Source of the DNA: Paenibacillus_AP thailandensis
GTDB lineage: Bacteria; Bacillota; Bacilli; Paenibacillales; Paenibacillaceae
Assembly: GCF_042685365.1 (NCBI RefSeq)
Contig: NZ_JBHUMY010000043.1
Location: 1 to 64,000, forward strand
Length of the DNA: 64,000 nucleotides
Direction: 5' to 3'
Positions within the stretch are counted from its first letter, which is position 1, and each line of letters opens with the position of its first letter. A model generated the notes under the pieces. That model was not told the DNA's origin. It worked only from the letters and a program-made list of their open reading frames with translations, and did no database searches. The translations under genes were made by a program, and so were the position numbers. This document shows positions 25,963-34,448 of the stretch, one piece after another.

Positions 25963-27147
25963 TCACCTCGAATTCAATTGACGCAGCAGTTTCGCGATTT
26001 GTTGCGCGGGCTGCTGCGCTTGCTGCCGTAAGCCGTCGATCGCCGCCGCATGCTCGCGCTGCCATTCGGCGCGCCGATCGAGCAGGGCAACCGCTTCGGC
26101 CGCGAATACGCCGCTGTCCAGCTTCTCCGTCGTGCCGACCGCCTGAAGTTCAAGGCGCGCCAAGAACTGGTCGATCTTCGGATCGTAGGACAATCCGAGC
26201 ATCGGCACGCTCCGGTTGGCCGCGTAGATGAGCGCATGGAGCCGCATGCCGAACAGGATGTCGCAGCGGCTGACTTCAAGCAGCATGCGCTGCGGGTCGT
26301 CGCCCGGCTCGGCGAGCTCGGCGGCGCTGCCCGCCCCGAGGCGGCCTTCCAGCCGTTTCATGACGTCCCGCGACGTTTCCGCGTCGTCGGGCGTATGGAA
26401 CGGCAGGAAGCGCAGCCGCACGGGGCGGCTTGCCGCGAGCGCGGCGAGCGCGTCTGCGGCGCGGTCGAGATCCGCGCCGTCCGGGCGCCAGCGGCGCAGC
26501 GACACGCCGACGACGGGCACGCCGTCGCCAGCGTTGCCGCCGGCGGCGCCGCCTTCGGCGCGGCCCGCCGCCGCGCCCGAGGCTGCCGCTGCGTCCGCAG
26601 GCAGCGGCAAGCCCATCACCGGATCGGGCACCACCTCGATCCGGTCTTGCGGGACGCCCATGCGCGCCAGCAGAGCGGCGGATTCGGCGTCCCGCACCGA
26701 TATATACGCGCTCTTCTTCATGACGTGCGCGATCAGCGGATCCATCCAGCGGCGATTGACCGGGCCGATGCCCTGGGAATAAATAAAGGTCGGCTTGCCC
26801 AGCCACTGGGCCAGCTTGATGACGCCCGTATAATACGGGATCGTCTTCGCGCCCGTCGCGTCCTGCAGCAAGCTGCCCCCGCCGCTGATCAGCCCGTCGC
26901 AGGAACGAAGCGTTCGCAGCAGCGACGCGGGATGCATCCGCGGCGCCGCCTCCACGCCGTACATCTTCGCCGTCCAGGCCGGATCGGCCGACAGGACGAC
27001 CGGCTCGATGCGGACGCCTTGCGCTTCGCCTTGCTCCTCAAGCGCAAGCAGAATGGAGCGGAGCACCGCTTCGTCGCCGCTGTTGCGGAAGCCGTAATAG
27101 CCGGAGACGGCTATTCGGCGAGTCGGATAATGCGCGTTTTCAGCCAT
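25963..27147 (-). CDS. csaB: Polysaccharide pyruvyl transferase CsaB
   Basis: A 394-residue enzyme with GYYGFRNSGDEAVLRSIL, LISGGGSLLQDATG, FIYSQGIGPVNRRWM and FGMRLHALIYAANR, all typical of CsaB. It adds a pyruvate ketal to ManNAc in the wall polymer, the group bound by SLH domains. ATG 27147 lies 36 nt inside the end of the DUF5693 gene; the SD AAGGAG is 10 nt away. A low-complexity Ala/Gly insert (about 205-235) interrupts the domain relative to the usual length of about 360. Order DUF5693-csaB-tagA-tagO is an operon, and three SLH proteins are encoded next door. Confidence 0.95.
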   Translation of the reverse strand: MAENAHYPTRRIAVSGYYGFRNSGDEAVLRSILLALEEQGEAQGVRIEPVVLSADPAWTAKMYGVEAAPRMHPASLLRTLRSCDGLISGGGSLLQDATGAKTIPYYTGVIKLAQWLGKPTFIYSQGIGPVNRRWMDPLIAHVMKKSAYISVRDAESAALLARMGVPQDRIEVVPDPVMGLPLPADAAAASGAAAGRAEGGAAGGNAGDGVPVVGVSLRRWRPDGADLDRAADALAALAASRPVRLRFLPFHTPDDAETSRDVMKRLEGRLGAGSAAELAEPGDDPQRMLLEVSRCDILFGMRLHALIYAANRSVPMLGLSYDPKIDQFLARLELQAVGTTEKLDSGVFAAEAVALLDRRAEWQREHAAAIDGLRQQAQQPAQQIAKLLRQLNSR

Positions 27148-29237
27148 TTCCTCCAAGCTCCTTCCAGCAGCTGCCATACTCCGATCAGCACGCATCCGAT
27201 CACGAAGCCAAGGCCGAGACCGAGGAACACCCGGATGATCGAAATATAAAGCGGCGTATGAATATGCGCGAACGTATCCACCATCGACAGCTGGCCGATC
27301 GACCCGACAATGATGAACACCCAGCCCGCGCGGTAGCGCAGCGACAAGAACAGTCCAAGCAGCAGCAGCGGATGCGCCAGCAAAAATTCTTTCGTGCGGG
27401 GCCGAACGCCAAATGTCGATTCCAGCCAATTGCGGAACATTAATTCAATTGTAGACGCTTCGCCGGCGTTGCCGGTCCGCGACAAATAGTACATGCCTGC
27501 GACCGCCGCGACCATCGCCACGACAACCCACCACACTTTGATCGGCAGCGTCAGCAGGTTGCGCAGCCTTGCCACGGGAGACCCGCCCGTATAAAGCACG
27601 ACATACAGCGCCACCAGCCCGATCGGAGCGAGGTGAAGCAAGCTTACGCCGCGGAACTGCTGCAGCACAAGGCTGTACGCCACGCTGTTCAGCAAGCCGA
27701 ACACGAACGGCACGGCAATAAGCGAGATAAGCGCCGTAATGACGAACAGTGCAATCGCCATGCCGAACCGGCGGGCGGCGTTCATCCCTTCAAAGATCCA
27801 TTTCACGCCAAAAACCGAGCCTGCCGCGGCTTCGCCGCCCGCATCGCCGCGCGTCGTCCATTGGCCGCCGCCGACGGCGCGCTGCTTCCCTTCCGTATGG
27901 GCGTAAACCCGGTTCATCGCCCAGACGAGCGCAAGCGTCGGAGCGGCGATCGCGGCGCCTAGCGCCAGAGCCTGCTCCATCAGCGCCGAATTCAGCACGT
28001 AAAGCCCCGCGCTGCCGATCAGGCCAAGCAGGAACACCGGAATCGCCACGCCCGGGATAAAGGCGGCGATCAGCAGCGTAATGATCGCGACCGCGCCAAG
28101 CGCAACTATCCCTTTAAGCGGCTTCGCCCACGAAGGCCGCTCGACGTCGAACGGCTGCGCCGTCCCCGGCGCAAAGCCCGCCTCCTCCAGCTTGTGCACG
28201 GCGCCGTCCGGGCCTTTGAGCGCCAGGTACAAATTCTCCAGCGAGTTCACGATGCCGGATTTCTCCGAGCTCGACTGGACGCCGGCGTTAATAAAGAACA
28301 TCCGGATGTTGCGATCCTTCGCCGCCAGCAGGAACCGGTCGGCGATCGTCTCCGGCGATACCGCCGTCGCGTCGTTTTCGGACAACGAATAAAGCCGGGT
28401 TACGTTATATCCGATCGCATAAGCGAGCTGATTCATGCCCGATTGCGGTTTTTTCAAGTTTTCGATGGCCACGATGCCCATGCCGTGCTTGTTCAACAGC
28501 TGGCCGAAAGCGGTAAGGCTGTTCAGCTCGGCTTGGTCGGTATACCCCTTCACCTTGTCGCCGTCGAACAAAATGCGTTCTACGCCGTACGACTTCAATT
28601 CCGCCAGCTGTCGGTCCGTCTCCGCCGCGTCAAACGGCAGAACCCGGTCGGAATAGCGGGCCAATATCCGGAAACCGGCGTCCCGGAGCGTATCCATCGT
28701 CATCGGATCGAAGCTGAGCGGCTTCAGAAGCGCGTCGCTAAGCGGCGTTTCGATCACGAGTCCGTCCCGGCCTTCGAACGTCCAATCGCGAACCGCGATA
28801 TCGAAGCGAGCGAAAGCGTCGCGGATCAGCGGTCCGATTTTGTCCCGCTCCTCGGCGCCCGTAAACAGTACATAGGTGTAATTTTGCCCGATCGGCTCCA
28901 GTTCCCCGCGCAGCTGGGCGGCATCCTTCGAGTTGTAGTAAGTCAGTCTGCCCGCCAAATAAAGCTCCTTAAGCGAGCTTTCGTACAGGGACATCGTCGT
29001 GATGCCCGCGCTCTTCAACCCGGCCAGCTGCTCCTCGAGAAACTCCCCGGAACGCGGCTGATATTCGGCAATTTCCAGCAAGTCCCGGTAATCGAACACA
29101 TACTCGACCTGCTTGGACGTCGATTCCATATTCATTCTCAAAGCGCCAAGCGGCAGCGCCGCGACGACCCCGAGCAGCGTAACGACCCATAACCATTGCT
29201 TTGCTTTGCGGTTCCAAAGCCGCCAATTGTGAAGCAC
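27111..29237 (-). CDS. DUF5693 family multi-pass membrane protein
   Basis: A 708-residue protein with one N-terminal helix (about 14-32), a large extracytoplasmic domain (about 40-370; YVFDYRDLLEIAEYQPR, TMSLYESSLKELYLAGRL), then about ten helices. DUF5693 genes are found beside csaB in Paenibacillaceae and relatives, which suggests a part in export or modification of the pyruvylated polymer, but no activity is known to me. GTG 29237 is 6 nt after AAGGAGG. The 3' end overlaps csaB by 37 bp, so expression is coupled. Confidence 0.85.
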   Translation of the reverse strand: MLHNWRLWNRKAKQWLWVVTLLGVVAALPLGALRMNMESTSKQVEYVFDYRDLLEIAEYQPRSGEFLEEQLAGLKSAGITTMSLYESSLKELYLAGRLTYYNSKDAAQLRGELEPIGQNYTYVLFTGAEERDKIGPLIRDAFARFDIAVRDWTFEGRDGLVIETPLSDALLKPLSFDPMTMDTLRDAGFRILARYSDRVLPFDAAETDRQLAELKSYGVERILFDGDKVKGYTDQAELNSLTAFGQLLNKHGMGIVAIENLKKPQSGMNQLAYAIGYNVTRLYSLSENDATAVSPETIADRFLLAAKDRNIRMFFINAGVQSSSEKSGIVNSLENLYLALKGPDGAVHKLEEAGFAPGTAQPFDVERPSWAKPLKGIVALGAVAIITLLIAAFIPGVAIPVFLLGLIGSAGLYVLNSALMEQALALGAAIAAPTLALVWAMNRVYAHTEGKQRAVGGGQWTTRGDAGGEAAAGSVFGVKWIFEGMNAARRFGMAIALFVITALISLIAVPFVFGLLNSVAYSLVLQQFRGVSLLHLAPIGLVALYVVLYTGGSPVARLRNLLTLPIKVWWVVVAMVAAVAGMYYLSRTGNAGEASTIELMFRNWLESTFGVRPRTKEFLLAHPLLLLGLFLSLRYRAGWVFIIVGSIGQLSMVDTFAHIHTPLYISIIRVFLGLGLGFVIGCVLIGVWQLLEGAWRKWLKTRIIRLAE

Positions 29238-29412
29238 AAAAATCCTCCTTCATATCCATAAGCCGCATAAACGCCTACGCTTAGTTTATCAATTCAACGA
29301 AAAAATCTCATTATTTCTGAGAGAAACTTTACCTGTAAACGATTTCCAAACCGCAAAAACGCCTGCTTCTGCCGACCTATAAAACGTCCCGGTGAAAAAG
29401 ATGAGAAACCGG
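29238..29412. other. Upstream region of the DUF5693-csaB-tagA-tagO operon
   Basis: AT-rich region that should hold the operon promoter. I found no clear -35/-10 pair and no gene. Confidence 0.4.
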
Positions 29413-29477
29413 AAAAAATCCGAAGAAGGGTATCTCCCGAAGGCATGATCCGAGATCAAGATCAGGAGATACCCTTC
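29413..29477 (-). terminator. Terminator after the phosphosugar mutase gene
   Basis: GAAGGGTATCTCC pairs perfectly with GGAGATACCCTTC across a 27-nt loop, then TTCGGATTTTTTCC on the minus strand. Confidence 0.82.
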
Positions 29478-29516
29478 CGCTTGGCTTTCGCATGAATGTT
29501 CCGTCAGGCTTCAGGC

Positions 29517-31232
29517 TTAGGCTAAAGCGTCCACCCGTTCCATGACCGTTTTGCGAAGCGCGTCAAGCGCTGCTCCGGCCTCATCCGTGGACGAACCGCG
29601 CACGGCGAAATAAACTTTGATTTTCGGCTCGGTGCCCGATGGACGCAAGCAGAACCACGATCCGTCGGCCAAAATGTATTTCAGCACGTTTTCCGGACGC
29701 AGCCCTTCCAGTCCGCCGCTGTAATCGAGCACCCGCTCCACTTGAACGCCGTTTATGTCCGCAGGCGGATTGTCGCGCCAATCCTGCATAATGCCTTGGA
29801 TTTTTTGCACGCCGTCAAGCCCTTTAAGCGTACGGGATTCGAGCCCTTCCAGATAAACGCCGTATTGGCCGTAAAGCTCCATCAGCACGTCGTACAGCGT
29901 TTTGCCTTGGCTGCTGTAGTAAGCCGCTGCCTCGCTAATGAGCAGCGAAGCGACGATCGCATCCTTGTCGCGGGCGTAAGTGCCCGTCAGATAGCCGTAG
30001 CTTTCCTCGTAGCCGAACAGGAACGAGCGCTCGCCCGTTTGCTCGTAGCGGGTCATTTTTTCGCCGATATATTTGAAGCCGGTCAGCGTATTTTCCACTT
30101 CAACGCCGTAAGAACGCGCGATGTCCGCCCCCATCTCGCTCGTCACGATCGTCTTCACGACGACACCGTTCGCCGGCAGCTTGCCGCGCTCTTTCAGCTG
30201 GCTCAGCACGTAGTGGACCATGATCGCGCCGGACTGGTTGCCGGTAAGGACGACGTATTCGCCCGCACCGTTCTTGACGACGGCTCCCATCCGGTCCGCG
30301 TCCGGGTCCGTGCCGATAATCAGATCGGCCCCGACCTTCTTCGCCAGCTCGATCGCCAGCGTAAACGCTTCGCGTTCCTCCGGATTCGGCGATTTCACCG
30401 TGCTGAAATAACCGTCCGGCTGCTCCTGCTCTTTCACGATATGCACGTTGGTGAAGCCGGCCTTCTCAAGCACGCGGCGGACAGGCAGATTGCCCGTGCC
30501 GTGCAGCGGCGTATAGACGACGCTGAATTTCGCCCCAAGGCCGCTCTTCAGCAGCTCCGAGTTAAAGCTTTGCGACGCGACGACGCTTGCGTATTCCTCG
30601 TCCGCTTCCTCGCCGAGCCAGACGAGCAAGCCTTTCGCTTCCGCTTCTTCCCGCGTCATCCGCTTGATTTGATCAAAGCCCGTTACTTGCTGGATGGCCG
30701 CAATGACCTCTTCCGCATCCTCGGGAATGAGCTGGCAGCCGTCCGGGCCGTACGCTTTGTAGCCGTTATATTCCGGAGGGTTGTGGCTCGCCGTAATGAC
30801 GACGCCTCCGCTTGCGCCAAGCGAGCGAACCGTATAGGAAAGCTGCGGCGTCGGACGTAGCGACGGGAACAGATAGGTCTTAACGCCGTTTGCCGCAAGC
30901 ACCAATGCCGAATCCAGCGCAAACTCGGGAGAATTGTTCCGCGAGTCGTGCGCGATGACGACCGACGCCGGCTTGCCGGCCGCACGGGCAAGAACCCAGT
31001 TCGCAAGCCCTTGCGTCGCTTTCCCTACCGTGTAGGCGTTGAGCCGGTTCGTCCCCGCCCCCATGACGCCGCGCAAGCCGCCGGTTCCAAACTCCAGATC
31101 GCGGTAGAAACGGTCCGTAATTTCTTTCTCCGAGCCCGCAATGGCGCGAAGCTCTTCCTTCGTCGCTTCGTCAATGATCGGATCGTTCAGCCAAGCCTGG
31201 TATCTTGCTTCTGCCGTATTCGCGTTTGCCAT
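29517..31232 (-). CDS. pgcA: Phosphoglucomutase / phosphomannomutase
   Basis: A 571-residue alpha-D-phosphohexomutase interconverting hexose 6- and 1-phosphates. Phosphoserine loop GVVITASHNPPEYNGYK (about 140), Mg loop GTDPDADRMG (about 310), sugar-binding loop FGYEESYGYLTG, and phosphate-binding loop RPSGTEPKIKVYF near the C-terminus. Length and motifs fit B. subtilis PgcA, which supplies glucose-1-P for UDP-glucose and envelope glycans. ATG 31232 (MANANTAEARYQ) follows GGAGAGG; the frame is open 16 codons further upstream without an SD. Monocistronic, with its own terminator; the leader carries a 48-nt structured hairpin. Confidence 0.93.
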   Translation of the reverse strand: MANANTAEARYQAWLNDPIIDEATKEELRAIAGSEKEITDRFYRDLEFGTGGLRGVMGAGTNRLNAYTVGKATQGLANWVLARAAGKPASVVIAHDSRNNSPEFALDSALVLAANGVKTYLFPSLRPTPQLSYTVRSLGASGGVVITASHNPPEYNGYKAYGPDGCQLIPEDAEEVIAAIQQVTGFDQIKRMTREEAEAKGLLVWLGEEADEEYASVVASQSFNSELLKSGLGAKFSVVYTPLHGTGNLPVRRVLEKAGFTNVHIVKEQEQPDGYFSTVKSPNPEEREAFTLAIELAKKVGADLIIGTDPDADRMGAVVKNGAGEYVVLTGNQSGAIMVHYVLSQLKERGKLPANGVVVKTIVTSEMGADIARSYGVEVENTLTGFKYIGEKMTRYEQTGERSFLFGYEESYGYLTGTYARDKDAIVASLLISEAAAYYSSQGKTLYDVLMELYGQYGVYLEGLESRTLKGLDGVQKIQGIMQDWRDNPPADINGVQVERVLDYSGGLEGLRPENVLKYILADGSWFCLRPSGTEPKIKVYFAVRGSSTDEAGAALDALRKTVMERVDALA

Positions 31233-31279
31233 TATGAATTCCTCTCCTCTATATATAATGGTAGAACTAGCAGATAACA

Positions 31280-31327
31280 AGCCGAAACGACGGCGCGTCC
31301 TTCTCGTAGGACCAACTTGTTTCGGCT
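31280..31327 (-). repeat. Hairpin A (CGAAAC/GTTTCG type) in the pgcA leader
   Basis: On the minus strand AGCCGAAAC pairs with GTTTCGGCT around an inner GTCCT-acgaga-AGGAC hairpin. There is no T tract. It resembles the hairpin before wecB at 60620-60663 in outer stem, inner stem and loop. Confidence 0.6.
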
Positions 31328-31424
31328 AAGCTTATCATTCTTATCTTCAAACAAGAACACCCTTAAGTTCAAGGGCAACGGGTCCCAAGGGACTTTCGTT
31401 CCTGGCGGATCCTTTCGCGGCCCG

Positions 31425-31856
31425 TTACGCCGGATCGGAAAGCGCAAACATCAGCTCGCCTTCCGCCACGACCTTGCCGTCCACCAAAGCGGTCGCCTTT
31501 CCTTTGCCGATCGAGCCTTTCAGGCGCGTAATTTCAACCTCGAGACGAAGCGTATCGCCCGGCTTGACCTGACCGCGGAACCTCACCCCGTCAATGCCGG
31601 CAAAAAAGCCCAGTTTTCCTTTGTTTTCTTCGACCATCAGCATGGCCACCGAGCCGACCTGAGCGAGCGCTTCAATAATAAGGACGCCCGGCATAACCGG
31701 ATAGCCCGGAAAATGCCCGACGAAAAAAGGCTCGTTCATCGTGACGTTTTTGATTCCGACCGCGCGCACGCCCGGCTCGACCTCCACAATCCGGTCGATC
31801 AGCAGAAACGGCGGACGGTGCGGAATAATTTCCTGTATTTGTACTACATCCAGCAT
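31425..31856 (-). CDS. fabZ: 3-hydroxyacyl-ACP dehydratase FabZ
   Basis: A 143-residue hotdog-fold enzyme of fatty-acid elongation that dehydrates 3-hydroxyacyl-ACP. The catalytic His and Glu are seen in VGHFPGYPVMPGVLIIEALA; the N-terminal IIPHRPPFLLIDRIVE is also diagnostic. In B. subtilis fabZ (ywpB) follows flhP near mbl, and the same neighbourhood is kept here, with an EpuA-like gene and a terminator in between. ATG start after AGAGGG. The leader of about 200 nt is structured. Confidence 0.96.
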   Translation of the reverse strand: MLDVVQIQEIIPHRPPFLLIDRIVEVEPGVRAVGIKNVTMNEPFFVGHFPGYPVMPGVLIIEALAQVGSVAMLMVEENKGKLGFFAGIDGVRFRGQVKPGDTLRLEVEITRLKGSIGKGKATALVDGKVVAEGELMFALSDPA

Positions 31857-32171
31857 AGCGGTATCCCTCTCTTTACAAAATCAAAATCGAAGTATAAAAT
31901 TCGTCTTCAAATGTGAAACTATGCTTATCCTTCACAAAACTGCAGTTTGTGGAGGTTAAGATAAGGGGGCTTGGCCAATCGGACCCGAAGCGTCTTAAAG
32001 GCCAGGCCTCTTTCTTGTTCGATCATAACGGAGAAAGCGCCCAAAGCCATATGTATAACTTCTAAACACTCCCAATCATTATACAACTACCGTTTGAAGG
32101 AGCGCAAACGGTCTATGCCCCAAATAGCGGAGGCAAGCCAAGACCCCGGCCTTCCCCGTTTTCCGAAAACC
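31857..32171. other. Long fabZ leader with hairpin and a 41-codon frame
   Basis: The promoter at 32078-32107 lies about 220 bp before fabZ. The leader contains a stem-loop at 31924-31964 (CTTATC and CACAAA arms around CTGCAG) and an open frame of 41 codons (ATG 32050 to TAA 31925, beginning MALGAFSVMIEQ) that has no SD. No FapR-like operator was found. Confidence 0.45.
32078..32107 (-). promoter_or_regulatory. Candidate promoter of fabZ
   Basis: TTGCGC (32102-32107), 18 bp, TATAAT (32078-32083) on the minus strand. Confidence 0.55.
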
Positions 32172-32196
32172 AAAAAAGCCGCCCTGAGCGGGCGGC
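32172..32196 (-). terminator. Terminator of the mbl-flhO-flhP-epuA-like unit
   Basis: GCCGCCC-gctca-GGGCGGC followed by six T on the minus strand. Confidence 0.9.
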
Positions 32197-32254
32197 CGCG
32201 AGAAATCCTGCGATAAACTTATAAAGAATGATGCGGTCAAGCAAGTCCGGTCGT

Positions 32255-32560
32255 TTAGGACTCGCCAAAAACCAAATCGTATAAATGCTGCCACGTCGAC
32301 CAGTGGAATACGTCCTCTGCGGGTCCGTTGCCTATAACCGTATAGCCGATATACAAGCCCGCCGCCAGCATGACGATCATAATGAGCGGCACGATGCACC
32401 TGCGGACAATTCGCAGCGTCATCCCGGCAGCCGTGCTTCGGCGCGGCTTGCCGTTTTTTTCGGAAGCCTCGCTTTGACGCCTGCTCAGACGGCTCTTGTC
32501 TTCAGTTTGTTTGCCGAAGTCGGTTTCGATCAACTCGCCGCGTTCGTCTGCCATGCTCAT
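32255..32560 (-). CDS. EpuA-like small membrane protein (annotated elsewhere as RNA polymerase subunit beta)
   Basis: A 101-residue protein with a basic, polar N-terminus, one transmembrane helix (IVPLIMIVMLAAGLYIGYTVIG) and the conserved tail PAEDVFHWSTWQHLYDLVF, which defines the EpuA/PF11772 family. Such genes are often mislabelled as RNA polymerase subunit beta; there is no polymerase domain here. It follows flhP by 17 bp with a weak SD (AGGATGATG) and precedes a terminator, so it closes the mbl-flhO-flhP transcript. Function unknown. Confidence 0.82.
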   Translation of the reverse strand: MSMADERGELIETDFGKQTEDKSRLSRRQSEASEKNGKPRRSTAAGMTLRIVRRCIVPLIMIVMLAAGLYIGYTVIGNGPAEDVFHWSTWQHLYDLVFGES

Positions 32561-32577
32561 CTACATCATCCTATCTA

Positions 32578-33420
32578 TCAAGCGCGCATATTGTTGGCCA
32601 GATTCATCATCGTATCGCTTGAGGTCAAAGCTCTCGCCGCAAGCTGGTACGCGCGCTGAACGTTAATCAGCTCTGTAATTTCGCTCGATAAATCCACGTT
32701 CGACTGCTCAAGAAAGCCTTGCTTCACGGCAATGCCTTCGGCGTCCGGATTCACCTCGCGAACAAGCTCGTTTCCGTCTTCTCCTCGAGCCGCGATAAAC
32801 AGATTGTCCGCCGTCGCGGTCAGGGCGGCGGGGCTTGTTGCCTGCATCAGCTTGATGCGGCCAAGCTCCATGGTTTCCCCCGCCTCATTCTCTGCCGTTA
32901 CCGTGCCGTCGGACGAGACCTTAACGGAGAAGCCGTTCGGCACGACGATGCGGCCGTCAACCTCCGTCCTTGCGACAGGATCGTACACCCTCGACACTAC
33001 GGGGTAGCCTTGTTCCGTTGCCAGTATGGTATCACCGTTTGGCATAGGCGTCAACTGAAAGGAGCCGTTCCTTGTATAGCCATATTGTTCCTCTCCGCCC
33101 GTTTCGACCTGGAACCAAGCATTTCCGTCGATCGCCATATCGGTTTTAACTCCCGTTTCCTTCAGCACGCCCTGTTCGAAATCGGTCCGGACCGAAGCCA
33201 GGCGCGAGCCCCATCCCTGACGGAAGCCAAGCGGGGTCATCCGGCCCGGCTGCGAGAACGATTCGGGCTGCTCATAGGACGAATGGAGCAAATCCGCAAA
33301 AGACGCTTCCTTGCGCTTATAACCAACCGTCTCCTGGTTCGCGATATTGTCGGCCAGCACATCCAGCTTCCGCTGCAAGCCGTTCATGGACACCATCGCA
33401 TTAATCATGGAGCTGTTCAT
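32578..33420 (-). CDS. flhP: Flagellar hook-basal body protein FlhP
   Basis: A 280-residue FlgF/FlgG-type rod protein. The conserved N-terminal helix has LADNIANQETVGYKRKEASF, and the C-terminal helix NVDLSSEITELINVQRAYQLA is the other half of the coiled coil that packs into the rod. The central beta domain includes TDMAIDGNAWFQV. In B. subtilis flhO-flhP sits just downstream of mbl, as here, and the proteins assemble in the distal rod after export by the flagellar type III apparatus. It starts 20 bp after flhO. Confidence 0.92.
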   Translation of the reverse strand: MNSSMINAMVSMNGLQRKLDVLADNIANQETVGYKRKEASFADLLHSSYEQPESFSQPGRMTPLGFRQGWGSRLASVRTDFEQGVLKETGVKTDMAIDGNAWFQVETGGEEQYGYTRNGSFQLTPMPNGDTILATEQGYPVVSRVYDPVARTEVDGRIVVPNGFSVKVSSDGTVTAENEAGETMELGRIKLMQATSPAALTATADNLFIAARGEDGNELVREVNPDAEGIAVKQGFLEQSNVDLSSEITELINVQRAYQLAARALTSSDTMMNLANNMRA

Positions 33421-33440
33421 CGTTGATCTTTGCCCCCTTC

Positions 33441-34307
33441 CTATACGCGTCCGACGCTGTTAACCGCTTTATCCAAGCTGGCGTCATAGAACTGAACGAC
33501 CTTCTGATTCGCCTCGTAGGCGCGCAAGGCGCTCATCAGGCTGACCGCGGCTTGGGCGGCATCCACGTTGGACCGTTCGATATATCCTTGCCGCACGGCT
33601 GCGTTTTCGCCCGCACCAAGCGGCCCGATCCCGTCTTCTTCTCCGTTGTACATGTACAAGCCGTCGCCTTCCCGCACGAGATCGTTTGGATTATTCACCC
33701 TCGTAATGAGCAGCTGCATGCCGGTATCCGCATTCGTCCGCGAATCGATGAACCGGTTATCGGCGGTCAGCTCGAGCTGCTCCTCCGCAATGCCGGCAGG
33801 GAAGACGATCGGCTGCCCGTTCGTCCCGAGCACGCGGTCGCCGTTCGACGTAACCAGATAACCCGCCGGATCAAGCGAGAAGCTGCCGTCGCGCGTATAC
33901 CGGGTTTCGCCGTTTGCGTTCTGCACCGTAAAATACGCCTGCGGCTGGTACGTCACTTCGCCGTCCTCCGAAACGGCCTTGCCCGAGGCGTCGAATGTCA
34001 CGCCCGGAACGATAAGGTCCGATACCAGCGCAAAATCGAGCGGACGGCTCGTCTCCGCGAGGTCTCCTTGCAGCTGCAGAAACGGCGCCTCCTCCGCGAA
34101 CACCCCCGTATTGACCTTGCCCACCTTCGTTACGGGCTCGTCGTTTAAACCGGTCATGGAAAGAAGCATCTCCGGGAATGACCGGTTAACCGCGTTCTCC
34201 TGCTTATAGCCGGGCGTGTTGATGTTGGCGATATTATTCGTGACGGTATCGTGAATGCGCTGCTGCGCCACCATTCCGGATGCGGCCGTATACAGCCCTC
34301 TTAGCAT
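33441..34307 (-). CDS. flhO: Flagellar hook-basal body protein FlhO
   Basis: A 288-residue FlgG-type rod protein: N-terminal MLRGLYTAASGMVAQQRIH and NNIANINTPGYKQEN, C-terminal VDAAQAAVSLMSALRAYEANQ. It pairs with FlhP in the flagellar rod. The ATG follows GGGGAGGATTC by a few nucleotides. The gap to mbl carries a hairpin (34364-34389), so flhOP may be transcribed partly on their own. Confidence 0.92.
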   Translation of the reverse strand: MLRGLYTAASGMVAQQRIHDTVTNNIANINTPGYKQENAVNRSFPEMLLSMTGLNDEPVTKVGKVNTGVFAEEAPFLQLQGDLAETSRPLDFALVSDLIVPGVTFDASGKAVSEDGEVTYQPQAYFTVQNANGETRYTRDGSFSLDPAGYLVTSNGDRVLGTNGQPIVFPAGIAEEQLELTADNRFIDSRTNADTGMQLLITRVNNPNDLVREGDGLYMYNGEEDGIGPLGAGENAAVRQGYIERSNVDAAQAAVSLMSALRAYEANQKVVQFYDASLDKAVNSVGRV

Positions 34308-34363
34308 ACTTGAATCCTCCCCGATCGATGGATATACGTTATTCTATATATATCGGCATGAAG

Positions 34364-34389
34364 GAGGGCAGTCTAAATAGACTGCCCTC
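34364..34389 (-). terminator. Weak terminator or processing hairpin between mbl and flhO
   Basis: GAGGGCAGTCT and AGACTGCCCTC form an 11-bp perfect stem; the following CTTCAT has only a weak T tract. Confidence 0.55.
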
Positions 34390-34448
34390 TAGGACTATCG
34401 TCTTATTTGCGCTTCGGCGCGTCCCCCCAGACGCCCTACCTGCGCAAA

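Noticed and set aside
32255..32560. RNA polymerase beta subunit
   Set aside because: Proteins of this family are often given that name in databases, but this is a 101-residue single-helix membrane protein of the EpuA type.
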